Shown: piece by piece, positions 1-7,861 of the stretch
How the letters are laid out: every line of letters starts with the position of its first letter
Position numbering within the stretch: position 1 is the first letter of the stretch
Source: CAYMJK01 sp043101635
GTDB taxonomy: Bacteria; Planctomycetota; Phycisphaerae; Phycisphaerales; UBA1924
DNA: 22,419 nucleotides
Direction: 5' to 3'
NCBI GenBank assembly: GCA_043101635.1
Contig: JBICIE010000037.1
Coordinates: 1 to 22,419, forward strand
The notes under the pieces: generated by a model
The model's input: only the letters and a program-made list of their open reading frames with translations
Database searches by the model: none
What the model was told of the DNA's origin: nothing
Translations under genes and position numbers: made by a program

Positions 1-265
1 TCCCGGGCGAGGTCGCTGTCATGGCAGGAGAAGCAGAGGGCGTAGTTGCGCGCATCGAAGGGAGTGGTGAGCACGGCGGGATCGCCACCGCCCCGGTCGT
101 CCACGGCGCCGTGCGCGACGGCGACTGCAGCGCCTGCCACAGCGTCCACGGCGGCCAGCACGCCCGGCTCCTGCGCGCTGTCGATCCCGCCGTGCTCACC
201 ACTCCCTTCGATGCGCGCAACTACGCCCTCTGCTTCTCCTGCCATGACAGCGACCTCGCCCGGGA
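1..265. repeat. 84-bp perfect inverted repeat (fold-back) at the left edge
   Basis: Bases 1-84 are the exact reverse complement of bases 182-265, with no mismatch, separated by a 97-base unpaired segment (85-181). The match stops abruptly at 84/182. The right arm lies inside good cytochrome coding sequence: it encodes the A-L-C-F-S-C-H haem site, which the downstream paralogue also has. The left arm is therefore the antisense copy and has no coding sense in the cytochrome frame. A fold-back at the extreme end of a sequence is typical of an assembly or amplification chimera. A real inverted duplication is possible but less likely. Confidence 0.95.
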
Positions 266-551
266 GCCGAACGCCACCCTCTTCCGCGACGGGCAGGTCA
301 ATCTGCATCAGACGCATCTGCGCTCCGGCGACACCTCCGGCAGTTGCCGCGACTGCCATGCCGTCCACGCCGGCAACCAGCCGCGCCTCATCGCCGACAC
401 CGTCGACTATCAGGACTCCGGATGGGTCACGCCCATGGGCTTTGTGCTCACCGAAGATGGCGGAAGCTGCGCCCCGGGCTGCCACGAACCGCTCTCCTAT
501 TCCCGACGCGCCGATCCCGCAAGCCCTCCGCAGACTGGAGGCTCTCCATGA
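85..551 (+). CDS. multiheme c-type cytochrome, C-terminal fragment (5' end missing)
   Basis: This is the last ~155 residues of a periplasmic or secreted multiheme cytochrome c, presumably used for electron transfer. Three CXXCH haem-attachment sites are visible (CSACH, CFSCH, CRDCH), followed by a terminal CAPGCH, which has the non-canonical CX3CH spacing. Spacing and flanking residues closely match the C-terminal part of the next gene (shared A-L-C-F-S-C-H-D, N-L-H, D-G-G-x-C), so the two are tandem paralogues. The frame stays open to base 1 and has an ATG at 21, but bases 1-84 are an inverted copy of internal sequence (see the repeat), so that ATG is not a credible start. The stop overlaps the next start as ATGA (548-551), which implies co-translation. 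Confidence 0.85.
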
Positions 552-2020
552 AGCCACGCGCTGTCATCGCACTCGCCCTGCTCGGCGCCGCCGCCAGCGC
601 CGTCGCCATCACCGCGCAGCGCCAGCCCGAGGTCCTCGACGCGACCGGGTCCACCGCGCCGGCGCCCACCACCGCCGTCGGCCGCGAGACCTGCGTCACC
701 GCCGAGTGTCACCCCGCCGTCAAGACGAAGCCCTTCCTCCACGGGCCGATACGCGTGAACGGCTGTGACGGCTGCCACCGTCTGGCCGACCCGGCCACCC
801 ACCGCTACGACTTCGTCGACGAGCAGGCCGACATGTGCGCCCTGTGCCACATCCCCGAAACCCCCGACGCCCCCAATCTCCACGACCCGTTCGCCCAGGG
901 CGACTGCCTCTCCTGCCATGACCCCCACGGCAGCGTCGAGCAGAAGCTGCTCCGCGGCGAGCGCTACGTCGACGCCTGCTCCACCTGTCACGCCGATGTC
1001 ACCGGGGCGCACGACAGCGTCCACGGACCCGCCTCCGTCGGCGCCTGCGGCGCCTGCCACGAGCCCCACGCCTCCCAGAGCCCCAAGCTGCTGCTCGAAG
1101 AGGGGCGCGGCCTCTGCGTCAAGTGCCACGTCCGCACCCAGATCGAGATCGAGACCGCCCGCGTCGTCCACGCCCCGGTGCTGGGCGACTGCCGCGTCTG
1201 CCACGAGCCGCACGCCACCGATATCCCCGGTGTGCTCATCGCCGAACCCGACGAGTTGTGCATCCAGTGCCACCAGGACATCGCAAACACCATCAACGCC
1301 GCCTCGACCCAGCACGACGCCGTCACAACCAAACGGGCCTGCCTCAACTGCCACACGCCGCACACCAGCGAGCACGCCAGCCTGCTGGCCTACGAGGTCC
1401 AGACCCTCTGCTTCGAGTGCCACAACCAGCCGATCGAGATGCCCGACGGCACGACGCTCGTCAACATGAAGCAGGTCATCGAGAGCGGAACCAGCCTGCA
1501 CGGCGCCATCACCCAGCGCGGCTGCGTCGAATGCCATGAGATTCATGGCGGCGGACACCGGCGCCTGCTCACCAACGAGTACCCCTCCGCCCTCTACTAC
1601 CCCTTCAGCGAGTCCGCCTACGCCCTGTGCTTCAGTTGCCACGACAACGGACTGGCCACGATCGAGCGCACCGACGCCGCCACCTCGTTCCGCAACGGCG
1701 ATCTCAACCTGCACTTCGTCCACGTCAACCGTGACGATAAGGGACGCACCTGCAGCATGTGCCACGACGCTCACGCCGCCAGCCGCGAGAAGCACATCCG
1801 CGAGGCCGTCCCCTACGGCCCCGCCGGCTGGATGCTCCCTATCGGCTACGAGCAGTTGCCCGATGGCGGCCGGTGCGGCGCCGGGTGCCACCAGCCATTC
1901 GAGTACAACCGCACCGATCCGGTCGCCTACCCCGCCGACCGGCCACAGAACTGGAAGGGGGAGGATCTCATCCCCGGCGCGCTCATCCCTCCTCCGGACC
2001 GCAAGAAAGACCGAAGATAA
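548..2020 (+). CDS. multiheme c-type cytochrome with 15 candidate haem sites
   Basis: This 490-residue exported cytochrome belongs to the doubled-CXXCH/cytochrome c3-like group and should act in electron transfer outside the cytoplasmic membrane. An N-terminal signal peptide (about residues 1-23, Ala-rich) leads into a CX4CH site at C49-H55. Thirteen CXXCH sites follow (CDGCH, CALCH, CLSCH, CSTCH, CGACH, CVKCH, CRVCH, CIQCH, CLNCH, CFECH, CVECH, CFSCH, CSMCH), and the last site is CX3CH (C443, C447, H448). Many sites are followed by H-x-P-H or similar His residues that could be distal ligands. The C-terminal tail is Pro- and Lys-rich. The start codon overlaps the upstream paralogue's stop (ATGA), and the thioredoxin-like/TPR gene follows after 44 bases, so an operon is likely. 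The electron donor, the acceptor and whether the atypical sites bind haem are unknown. Confidence 0.93.
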   Translation: MKPRAVIALALLGAAASAVAITAQRQPEVLDATGSTAPAPTTAVGRETCVTAECHPAVKTKPFLHGPIRVNGCDGCHRLADPATHRYDFVDEQADMCALCHIPETPDAPNLHDPFAQGDCLSCHDPHGSVEQKLLRGERYVDACSTCHADVTGAHDSVHGPASVGACGACHEPHASQSPKLLLEEGRGLCVKCHVRTQIEIETARVVHAPVLGDCRVCHEPHATDIPGVLIAEPDELCIQCHQDIANTINAASTQHDAVTTKRACLNCHTPHTSEHASLLAYEVQTLCFECHNQPIEMPDGTTLVNMKQVIESGTSLHGAITQRGCVECHEIHGGGHRRLLTNEYPSALYYPFSESAYALCFSCHDNGLATIERTDAATSFRNGDLNLHFVHVNRDDKGRTCSMCHDAHAASREKHIREAVPYGPAGWMLPIGYEQLPDGGRCGAGCHQPFEYNRTDPVAYPADRPQNWKGEDLIPGALIPPPDRKKDRR

Positions 2021-2064
2021 CCCCGACCCTTCGCGGCGCAGCCGCACTCTGCAAGGAGCCAGCC

Positions 2065-3084
2065 ATGTTCATCCGCACTCTTGCCGCCCTCGCCTGCTCG
2101 GCGCTGCTGGTCACGCCATGCGGCGCCGACGACCTGCGCAACGTCAAGCGGGGCGAACCCCTGCCGGCGTACAAGCTGCCGACCATCGACGGCGCCGTCA
2201 TCGACAACGAAGCCATGAAGGGCGCCGTCGTCGTCATCGCATGCCTCTCCGCCGAGCAGCGACGCTCCGAACTCGTCGCCATGGAGTCCGACGCCCTCGT
2301 CCAGTCCATGGACAATCCACAGGTCAAGCTCGTGCACGTCACCGCCGACGTCATCCGCAAGTCCTACTTCGAGGCCTTCCGGCGCGACCGCTCTATCGCC
2401 GCTCCGCTCGCCTTCGATCCCGACCGCTCCTTCTACGGCAAGCTCGGCCTGATCGTCTACCCCACCACGATCGTCGTCGATCCCGAAGGCAAGCTTGCCC
2501 ACGTCATCTCGCTGCACAGCGACCGCTACAAGCACACGCTGGAGGCCTACATCCTCCACGCACTCGGCCAGATCGACGACGCCGCGCTCGCCCAGCGCCT
2601 CGAAGAGCATCCCTCCGAGGCCGGCTCCCCCAAGAGCCTCGCCTCCGCGCACCGGGCCCTGGCCCGCTCCATGCGCGAGCGCGGCCGCCTCGACAACGCC
2701 CGCGAAGAGCTCCTCAAGGCTCGCGAGCAGGATCCCTCCAGCATCGACATCCTCCTCGATCTGGCGGACCTGGAACTGCTCATGGGCGACCTGGACAGCG
2801 CCGAGGCACTCATCGACGAAGCCCTCGCGATGCAGGCCACCAACCGACGCGCCAGGGAACTCAAGGGCATCGCCCTGTACCGGCGCGATAAGCTCGACGA
2901 CGCCCGCAAGACACTCACAGAGGCTCTTCAGCTCAATCCGAATCCGGATCGCATCCACTACTACCTCGGCCTGATCTGCGAGCGCCAGGGCGATGACGCC
3001 GGCGCGCTGGAACACTACCGCGAGGCGCTGCGCCACCTCCTGCACGAGCCGCCCGCCCAGCCCGCCGAAACCCCCGGCGGCTGA
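2065..3084 (+). CDS. exported thioredoxin-fold protein with TPR repeats, redox cysteines absent
   Basis: A signal peptide (residues 1-21, ending C-G-A-D) precedes a TlpA/AhpC-like thioredoxin fold (about 27-175), including the beta-alpha start V-V-V-I-A-C-L-S and the cis-Pro loop V-Y-P-T-T (P133). Tetratricopeptide repeats follow (about 190-325, with A-x-x-x-L-x-x-A-L patterns). Aligned with the usual A-T-W-C-x-x-C, this protein has A-C-L-S-A-E-Q: both catalytic cysteines are replaced (S62, Q65) and only an offset C60 remains. A normal thiol-disulfide role is therefore unlikely, and TPR-mediated scaffolding or a binding role for the fold fits better. The start has a good ribosome site (AAGGAG, 8 bases upstream). 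It lies directly after the two cytochromes, so it may serve their assembly or complex formation. That role is inferred from position only. Confidence 0.85.
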   Translation: MFIRTLAALACSALLVTPCGADDLRNVKRGEPLPAYKLPTIDGAVIDNEAMKGAVVVIACLSAEQRRSELVAMESDALVQSMDNPQVKLVHVTADVIRKSYFEAFRRDRSIAAPLAFDPDRSFYGKLGLIVYPTTIVVDPEGKLAHVISLHSDRYKHTLEAYILHALGQIDDAALAQRLEEHPSEAGSPKSLASAHRALARSMRERGRLDNAREELLKAREQDPSSIDILLDLADLELLMGDLDSAEALIDEALAMQATNRRARELKGIALYRRDKLDDARKTLTEALQLNPNPDRIHYYLGLICERQGDDAGALEHYREALRHLLHEPPAQPAETPGG

Positions 3085-3170
3085 GCCGACGCCGCTCGAA
3101 CCGGCAATGATCACCAGGCGCGCGCCGGGCCGACGCCGGCGGCGCCCCGTTGCCGTGCCCGGAGAACGCC

Positions 3171-3773
3171 ATGCTCAGAGCGCTGTGCGCCCTTGCCGTT
3201 GTGATCACGCTGTGCGGATGCACATCCACGAGGCTCACCACCGTCTGGAAGGCGCCCGACGCCCCGGAGAAGATCGAGTTCTCCAGCGTCGTCGTCGCCT
3301 GCCTGTTCCCCGACGAAACCGCCCGCCGCGCTGCCGAGGATCAGCTCGTCGCCCGCATCGGACCCCAGCGGGCAACCCCGTCGTATCAGTTGCTGTCCCT
3401 CGAGGACGCCCAGGATCCCGACGTCGTGCGCAGGCGCCTCGCCGACGCCGGATTCGACGGGGCCCTGGTCATGCGCGTCATCAGCGTCGACAAGGAGCAG
3501 ACCTGGACCCCGGGCGCCCCTGGCCGTCCGATCTACTACGACAGCTTCCACAGCTACTACGGCTACGGCTGGTCCACCGCCTCCAGCTACGGACGCTGGG
3601 AGACCGACACCATCGTCCAGATCGAGACCATTCTCTACGACTTCGACGATGACGCCAGAATGATCTGGGGCGCACGCAGCGAGACCTTCAACCCCTCCTC
3701 GGTCTCCCAGACCGTCGAGGAGATCGCCAACGCCATTCGCGACCGCCTGCGCCAGGACGGCCTCATCGAGTGA
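3171..3773 (+). CDS. putative lipoprotein of unknown function
   Basis: This 200-residue protein starts with a short hydrophobic signal ending in L-C-G-C (Cys17), a plausible lipobox, so it is probably a lipid-anchored envelope protein. The mature part begins T-S-T-R-L-T-T-V-W-K, a pattern seen in several small DUF4136-like lipoproteins. It has a Tyr/Ser-rich stretch in the middle (Y-Y-D-S-F-H-S-Y-Y-G-Y-G-W-S) and a C-terminal helix ending R-D-R-L-R-Q-D-G-L. I do not recognise a specific family with confidence. I chose ATG 3171 over an in-frame TTG at 3150 because GGAG lies 6 bases upstream and the lipobox is then at a normal distance. It is 86 bases after the TPR gene and 22 before the flavin oxidase gene. 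Confidence 0.8.
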   Translation: MLRALCALAVVITLCGCTSTRLTTVWKAPDAPEKIEFSSVVVACLFPDETARRAAEDQLVARIGPQRATPSYQLLSLEDAQDPDVVRRRLADAGFDGALVMRVISVDKEQTWTPGAPGRPIYYDSFHSYYGYGWSTASSYGRWETDTIVQIETILYDFDDDARMIWGARSETFNPSSVSQTVEEIANAIRDRLRQDGLIE

Positions 3774-3795
3774 TCAGCGCGCCGGCGGAGACCGC

Positions 3796-4947
3796 ATGGC
3801 TCACCGTTACGATGTGATCGTGCTCGGCTGCGGCGTGATGGGCGCTGCCGCCGGCGCACAGTTCGCCCGCCGCGGCGCCCGCACCCTGATCCTGGATCGC
3901 GCGGCCATCCCCGGGGCTCACGGCTCCTCCCACGGCCTCAGTCGCTTCTTCCGCACCGCCTACTTCGAGCGCGACGAGTATGTCCCGCTGCTCCAGCGAG
4001 CCGGCGCCGGCTGGCGCCGCCTTGAGACCGAGTCCGGGCGCGAACTGCTGCGACGCACCGGGGCGCTGTACCTCGGCGCCCGGCGCCCCGGCGGCTTCAT
4101 CGACCGAACCCTCGCCGCGGCCAGGCGCTTCGCCCTCCCCTGCGAGCTGCTCGATGCGGCGCAACTGCGGACCCGTTTCGAGCAGTTCACCTGCCCCGAA
4201 TCCTGCATCGGACTGCTCGAGCGCGACGCCGGCTGCCTCCTGCCCGAAGCCGCCGTCGCGGCCTTCGCCGAAGTTGCGCTGCGCCACAGCGCCGAGGTGC
4301 GGGCTCACGTGGCGGTCCACGCCTGGCGCGCGTCGGCCCGCGAGGTGCGCCTCGACACCAGCGCCGGCGAGTTCGCCGCCGAACACCTTGTCGTGTGCGC
4401 CGGGCCCTGGACCGCCGCCGTCTGCGCCGATCTCGGCGTCACGCTCACCGTCACCCGCCAGGTCGCCGCCTGGTTCTGGCCCCGCCGCCCCGAACTGTTC
4501 GACCGGAAGCGCCTGCCCGCCTGGGCCATCGAGTTCGACGCCGGCGCAGGGCCGGTCATCCAGTACGGATTCGGCCTCCAGCCCGAAGCCCCCGGGGTCA
4601 AGACGGCGCTGCATCTGCCCGGCCCCCCGATCGACCCCGACGACCGCGACCGCCTTCAGCCTCGCCCCGACGACGCCGAATCGCTCCGCGTCGCGCTCCA
4701 GCGCTTCCTGCCTGAGGCCAACGGCCCGCTGCTGGCGCTGCGCCCCTGCCTCTACACCAACTCCCCCGATGGCCACTTCATCCTCGGCCGCCATCCCGCC
4801 CACGATCGCGTCACCATCGCCTGCGGCTTCAGCGGCCACGGCTTCAAGTTCGCCCCGGTCATCGGCGAGGCCCTCGCAGACCTCGCCCTGGACGGACGCA
4901 CCGACCTGCCCGTCGAGTTCATGGCCCCGACTCGCTTCAGCGCATGA
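3796..4947 (+). CDS. solA: FAD-dependent amine oxidase, monomeric sarcosine oxidase / N-methyl-L-tryptophan oxidase family
   Basis: This family oxidises N-methylated amino acids such as sarcosine or N-methyltryptophan to the amine, formaldehyde and hydrogen peroxide in the cytoplasm. The N-terminus carries the dinucleotide-binding motif V-I-V-L-G-C-G-V-M-G (residues 7-16), then G-S-S-H-G-L-S-R, the signature flavin-contact loop of this family. Near the C-terminus, R-P-C-L-Y-T-N-S-P-D places Cys318 where monomeric sarcosine oxidase attaches its flavin covalently, followed by H-F-I-L-G-R-H-P and G-F-S-G-H-G-F-K-F-A-P. At 383 residues it is the expected size for a complete enzyme. GGAG lies 5 bases upstream of the ATG. 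The family is clear, but the true substrate cannot be read from sequence, so the symbol marks the family rather than a proven activity. Confidence 0.88.
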   Translation: MAHRYDVIVLGCGVMGAAAGAQFARRGARTLILDRAAIPGAHGSSHGLSRFFRTAYFERDEYVPLLQRAGAGWRRLETESGRELLRRTGALYLGARRPGGFIDRTLAAARRFALPCELLDAAQLRTRFEQFTCPESCIGLLERDAGCLLPEAAVAAFAEVALRHSAEVRAHVAVHAWRASAREVRLDTSAGEFAAEHLVVCAGPWTAAVCADLGVTLTVTRQVAAWFWPRRPELFDRKRLPAWAIEFDAGAGPVIQYGFGLQPEAPGVKTALHLPGPPIDPDDRDRLQPRPDDAESLRVALQRFLPEANGPLLALRPCLYTNSPDGHFILGRHPAHDRVTIACGFSGHGFKFAPVIGEALADLALDGRTDLPVEFMAPTRFSA

Positions 4948-5026
4948 CGGCGCCAGATCCGGCCGACGCCTACCGTCCGCCGGCAGGCCCCCTGTCCAGC
5001 GCTGCCGGAGTCTGTGGAGTCTGTGC

Positions 5027-7027
5027 GTGGCAGGTTCGCTTCTCTCGCGCATCCCGATCAAGGTCAGCGTGCCAGTGCTGCTGGTTGCGCCGGTGTTGCT
5101 CGTCGCCTTCATCCTCTCGATGATCGCCTACCTCAGCGGCCGACAGACCGCCAGCGATCTGGTCGCCCAGGAGATGGCCCAGATCCACCACCGCATCGAG
5201 GGCCACGTCAGCGAACTGCTCAGTGCCCCGGCCCGCCTCAACGAGGTCAACGCCTCCCTGATCGCCCAGCGCAAGCTGGATCCCGACAATCTCCCGGCCT
5301 GGCGCGACACCCTCATCGCGCAGATGCACGCCTACGACATGCTCAGCGCCGTCGTCTGGGGCGGCGCCGACGGTCGCGCCATCTGGGTCTGCCGATACGT
5401 CGGCGACAACGAGCACACCTACTTCGCCATCCGGGACCAGCCCGGCCGCGGCCCGATGCCCGAGTATCGCGTCGCCGCCGACGGCGCCGTCGAGCCCGAG
5501 CCCTCCAGCGTCTTTGACTTCGACCCGCGCCTCCGCCCCTGGTACCAGGCGCCCGTCGCCGCCGGCGGCCCCGCCTGGTCCGAGCCGTTCGTCTGGGTGG
5601 GTGGCGGCGACGCCGCCGAGGCCACCCTCGGCATCTCCTACGGCAAACCGATCCTCGACGCCGCCGGCGCCGTCCGCGGCGTCATCGATGCCGATCTCAG
5701 CCTGCTGGACATCTCCAAGTACCTCTCCCGCCTGCGCATCGGCGAGCGCGGCGGCGCCTTCCTCGTCGATGACGCCGGCCTGATCATCGCCTCATCGGTC
5801 GACGTGCGCACGGCCGACAGCGACGCCGGCCGCATCGCCGCACGCGACTCCGAGCAGCCATGGCTCGCCGCCGCAGCCCGCGCAATCGAAGCCGCCCTCG
5901 GCGCCTTCGACCGCCTCGGCGCACCCCATCGACAGATCATCACCGTGGATGGCGAACGCCTCCTGCTGATCGCGGCGCCCCTCGATCATCCGACCGGGCA
6001 GCGCTGGAACATCCTGACCCTCGCGCCCGAGGCTGACTTCCTCGCCTCGGTGCATGCCGTCCGGCGCCGCAGCCTCCTCATCGCCGCCGCAATGGCCGGG
6101 CTCACCGTGCTCCTCGGCCTCACCATCGCGACCTTCATGCTGCGACCCATGCTCGCCCTCACCGCCCACGTCCGGCGCATCGGCGAGGGCGACCTCGACG
6201 AAGAGATCCACCTCACCCAGTCGCCCGAACTCGCCCGCCTCTCCGACGAGATCAACGAGATGACCGCCGGCCTGCGCGACCGCATGCGCAGGCGCCACTC
6301 CCTCGCCGTCGCCATGGATGTCCAGCAGGCCCTGCTGCCCTCCCAGTCACCCAGCGTCGACGGCCTCGATGTCGCCGGCCACAGCACCTACTGCGACGAG
6401 ACCGGCGGCGACTACTTCGACTTCCTCGAAATCAGCGATGTGGACAACCGCGCCGTCGTCGTCGCCCTCGGCGATGTCATGGGCCACGGCGTCGCCGCCG
6501 CCATGCTCATGGCCACCGCCCGCGGCATCCTCCGAAGCCGCTGCCAGGAACGAGGCTCCCTCGCCGACATGCTCGAGCACATGAACACGCTGCTGGTCCC
6601 CGATACCGGCGGCCGGCGGTTCATGACCATGCTCCTGACCACGATCGACGCGGGCGCCAGCTCGATGCGCTGGGCCTCCGCCGGCCATGATCCACCCTTC
6701 GTCTACGACCCCGCCACCGGCCGGCACATCGACCTCGATGGCGCCGGACTCCCGCTGGGGATCATGGCAGGCGAGCAGTACCAGGAGTACAGCTACGAAG
6801 GCCTCCGGCCCGGCCAGGTCATCTTCCTCGCCACCGACGGCGTCTGGGAGATGCAGAACGCCGCCAAGGAGCAGTTCGGCAAGCAGCGCGTCCGCGACCT
6901 GCTGGCCGAATTGTCCGAGCAGCCCGCCGAACTCATCAGCCAGAAGATCCGTGAGGCCCTCGCCGCCCACCGCGGCGAGGAATCCCAGGATGACGACGTT
7001 ACCTTCGTCGTGGTGCGCGTGCTGTAG
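5027..7027 (+). CDS. membrane receptor phosphatase: Cache sensor, HAMP, SpoIIE/PP2C
   Basis: This 666-residue signalling protein should sense an extracytoplasmic ligand and control an RsbU-type Ser/Thr phosphatase in the cytoplasm. Order: TM1 (about 10-38), a periplasmic double-Cache-like sensor (about 45-335, with D-P-R-L-R-P-W-Y-Q-A and R-G-V-I-D-A-D-L-S-L), TM2 (about 347-370), HAMP (about 370-425), then the SpoIIE phosphatase (about 430-666). The phosphatase keeps its metal-site and core motifs: E-T-G-G-D-Y-F-D-F near 457, G-D-V-M-G-H-G-V near 482, S-A-G-H-D-P-P, L-A-T-D-G-V-W-E near 602, and the final Q-D-D-D-V-T-F. I chose GTG 5027 because GGAG sits 8 bases upstream and TM1 then begins soon after. 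No anti-sigma kinase or STAS antagonist is adjacent, so its partner must lie elsewhere. Confidence 0.9.
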   Translation: MAGSLLSRIPIKVSVPVLLVAPVLLVAFILSMIAYLSGRQTASDLVAQEMAQIHHRIEGHVSELLSAPARLNEVNASLIAQRKLDPDNLPAWRDTLIAQMHAYDMLSAVVWGGADGRAIWVCRYVGDNEHTYFAIRDQPGRGPMPEYRVAADGAVEPEPSSVFDFDPRLRPWYQAPVAAGGPAWSEPFVWVGGGDAAEATLGISYGKPILDAAGAVRGVIDADLSLLDISKYLSRLRIGERGGAFLVDDAGLIIASSVDVRTADSDAGRIAARDSEQPWLAAAARAIEAALGAFDRLGAPHRQIITVDGERLLLIAAPLDHPTGQRWNILTLAPEADFLASVHAVRRRSLLIAAAMAGLTVLLGLTIATFMLRPMLALTAHVRRIGEGDLDEEIHLTQSPELARLSDEINEMTAGLRDRMRRRHSLAVAMDVQQALLPSQSPSVDGLDVAGHSTYCDETGGDYFDFLEISDVDNRAVVVALGDVMGHGVAAAMLMATARGILRSRCQERGSLADMLEHMNTLLVPDTGGRRFMTMLLTTIDAGASSMRWASAGHDPPFVYDPATGRHIDLDGAGLPLGIMAGEQYQEYSYEGLRPGQVIFLATDGVWEMQNAAKEQFGKQRVRDLLAELSEQPAELISQKIREALAAHRGEESQDDDVTFVVVRVL

Positions 7028-7061
7028 GCCCCCTCGCAGGACACCCTGGCGACCAAGAGAA

Positions 7062-7083
7062 AGGCCGCTCCGAAGAGCGGCCT
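7062..7083 (-). terminator. intrinsic terminator of the DUF1579 gene
   Basis: On the - strand a perfect 9-bp stem AGGCCGCTC/GAGCGGCCT closes a TTCG tetraloop, the very stable UUCG type in RNA, and is followed by TTCTCTT. It lies 28 bases beyond the stop of the - strand gene at 7111-7767. It may also limit read-through from the phosphatase gene, but the U-rich side fits - strand transcription. Confidence 0.8.
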
Positions 7084-7110
7084 CAGGTCCGTGCGGATGT
7101 CGCGCCGGGG

Positions 7111-7767
7111 TCAGCCGCTGACCGACGCCGTCGCTGACTTGCGCGTGAAGCTGATCTCCATGACCTTGAACTCCTTGCCGGTCTTCGCGTCCGGCCCGTA
7201 CATCTCCATCGTCATCGTGCTCTTGCCCGTGCGCCGCTCGACCTGACGCCACGTCACTGGCTTCTTGGTCACCGGGCAGTTGTACTTGAACGTCCAGGTC
7301 ATCGTCTTGTGATCGCTGGACAGTTCGCCCGTGCCGACCATCATGCCCGTGCCGCAGTTGTCGATCCAGGTGGACTGAAACTGCTGCGACACGTTGTCGA
7401 AACCGGAGATGCCGAAGCCGCTGAACGGCCCCATGCCCGCCATGTCGCCGGTCATCTCGCACTTGATAAAGCGGCCGTCCATCATCGACGACACGGTCGA
7501 GACGCACTCGCTCTCGATCGGCTCGGCGCCCGGCGCCATCCATATGGTGCACTGTCCGCTCCACACGCCGATCGCCTCGGCCAGATGCTGGTGCATCTCG
7601 CCCGGCGTGCCCGCCTCCGTGCACGCCTGCATGTGCTGCTGCATGTCGGCTTCCGTCCAGCCGGGCGGGAGCTTGAACTGCGGCTGGCCGTCACCAGCCG
7701 GCTGAGCGACCACGATGGTCCCGGCGAGTGCGGCAAGCGCCGCGGCGGCAAACAGTCCTCTTCGCAT
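7111..7767 (-). CDS. exported DUF1579 family protein
   Basis: This 218-residue protein has a clear signal peptide (M-R-R-G-L-F-A-A-A-A-L-A-A-L, cleaved around V-V-A-Q-P) and a DUF1579 domain: G-x-W-S-G-Q near residue 65, then the M-M-D-G-R-F-I-K core and a beta-rich C-terminus ending M-E-I-S-F-T-R-K. DUF1579 proteins are small barrel-like proteins of unknown function. Six cysteines are spread through the mature part (A-C-T, Q-C-T, E-C-V, K-C-E, N-C-G, N-C-P), which would suit disulfide bonding outside the cytoplasm. The frame is open upstream to 7926, but ATG 7767 is chosen because AAGGAG lies 7 bases upstream and the signal peptide starts there. It is divergent from the ArsR repressor and shares its promoter region. 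A second, shorter DUF1579 gene lies in the opposite arm of the cluster. Confidence 0.9.
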   Translation of the reverse strand: MRRGLFAAAALAALAGTIVVAQPAGDGQPQFKLPPGWTEADMQQHMQACTEAGTPGEMHQHLAEAIGVWSGQCTIWMAPGAEPIESECVSTVSSMMDGRFIKCEMTGDMAGMGPFSGFGISGFDNVSQQFQSTWIDNCGTGMMVGTGELSSDHKTMTWTFKYNCPVTKKPVTWRQVERRTGKSTMTMEMYGPDAKTGKEFKVMEISFTRKSATASVSG

Positions 7768-7861
7768 GGTCTTCTCCTTTGCGGGCGTCGCGGGAGGTGG
7801 CGCCGGCCGCACGCGGGCGGGCCCCACCGGCCCGATCGTCTTTGCCGGCCTGCAGCCGGCC

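Noticed and set aside
21..84. ATG start and first 21 codons of the left-edge cytochrome frame
   Set aside because: This stretch is the reverse complement of internal cytochrome coding sequence at 182-265, so neither start nor residues are genuine.
497..2047. 516-codon open frame on the - strand across the cytochrome
   Set aside because: It is the antisense of a gene with 15 haem motifs. It is rich in Gly/Val/Ala without domains, as expected for the opposite strand of GC-rich coding DNA.
3120..3145. GC-rich imperfect hairpin between the TPR gene and the lipoprotein gene
   Set aside because: Pairing is interrupted, no U-tract follows, and such structures arise by chance at this base composition.
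3763..5112. 449-codon open frame on the - strand opposite the flavin oxidase
   Set aside because: The + strand has a complete FAD-binding enzyme with its own ribosome site; the opposite frame shows no family features.
6347..7624. 425-codon - strand frame across the phosphatase end and the DUF1579 gene
   Set aside because: It runs through the terminator hairpin at 7062-7083 and opposes or shifts two well-supported genes.
7844..7860. GCCGGC-ctgca-GCCGGC element just above the ArsR promoter
   Set aside because: Each arm is itself a palindrome that is common in GC-rich DNA. It could be an operator, but nothing beyond position supports this.
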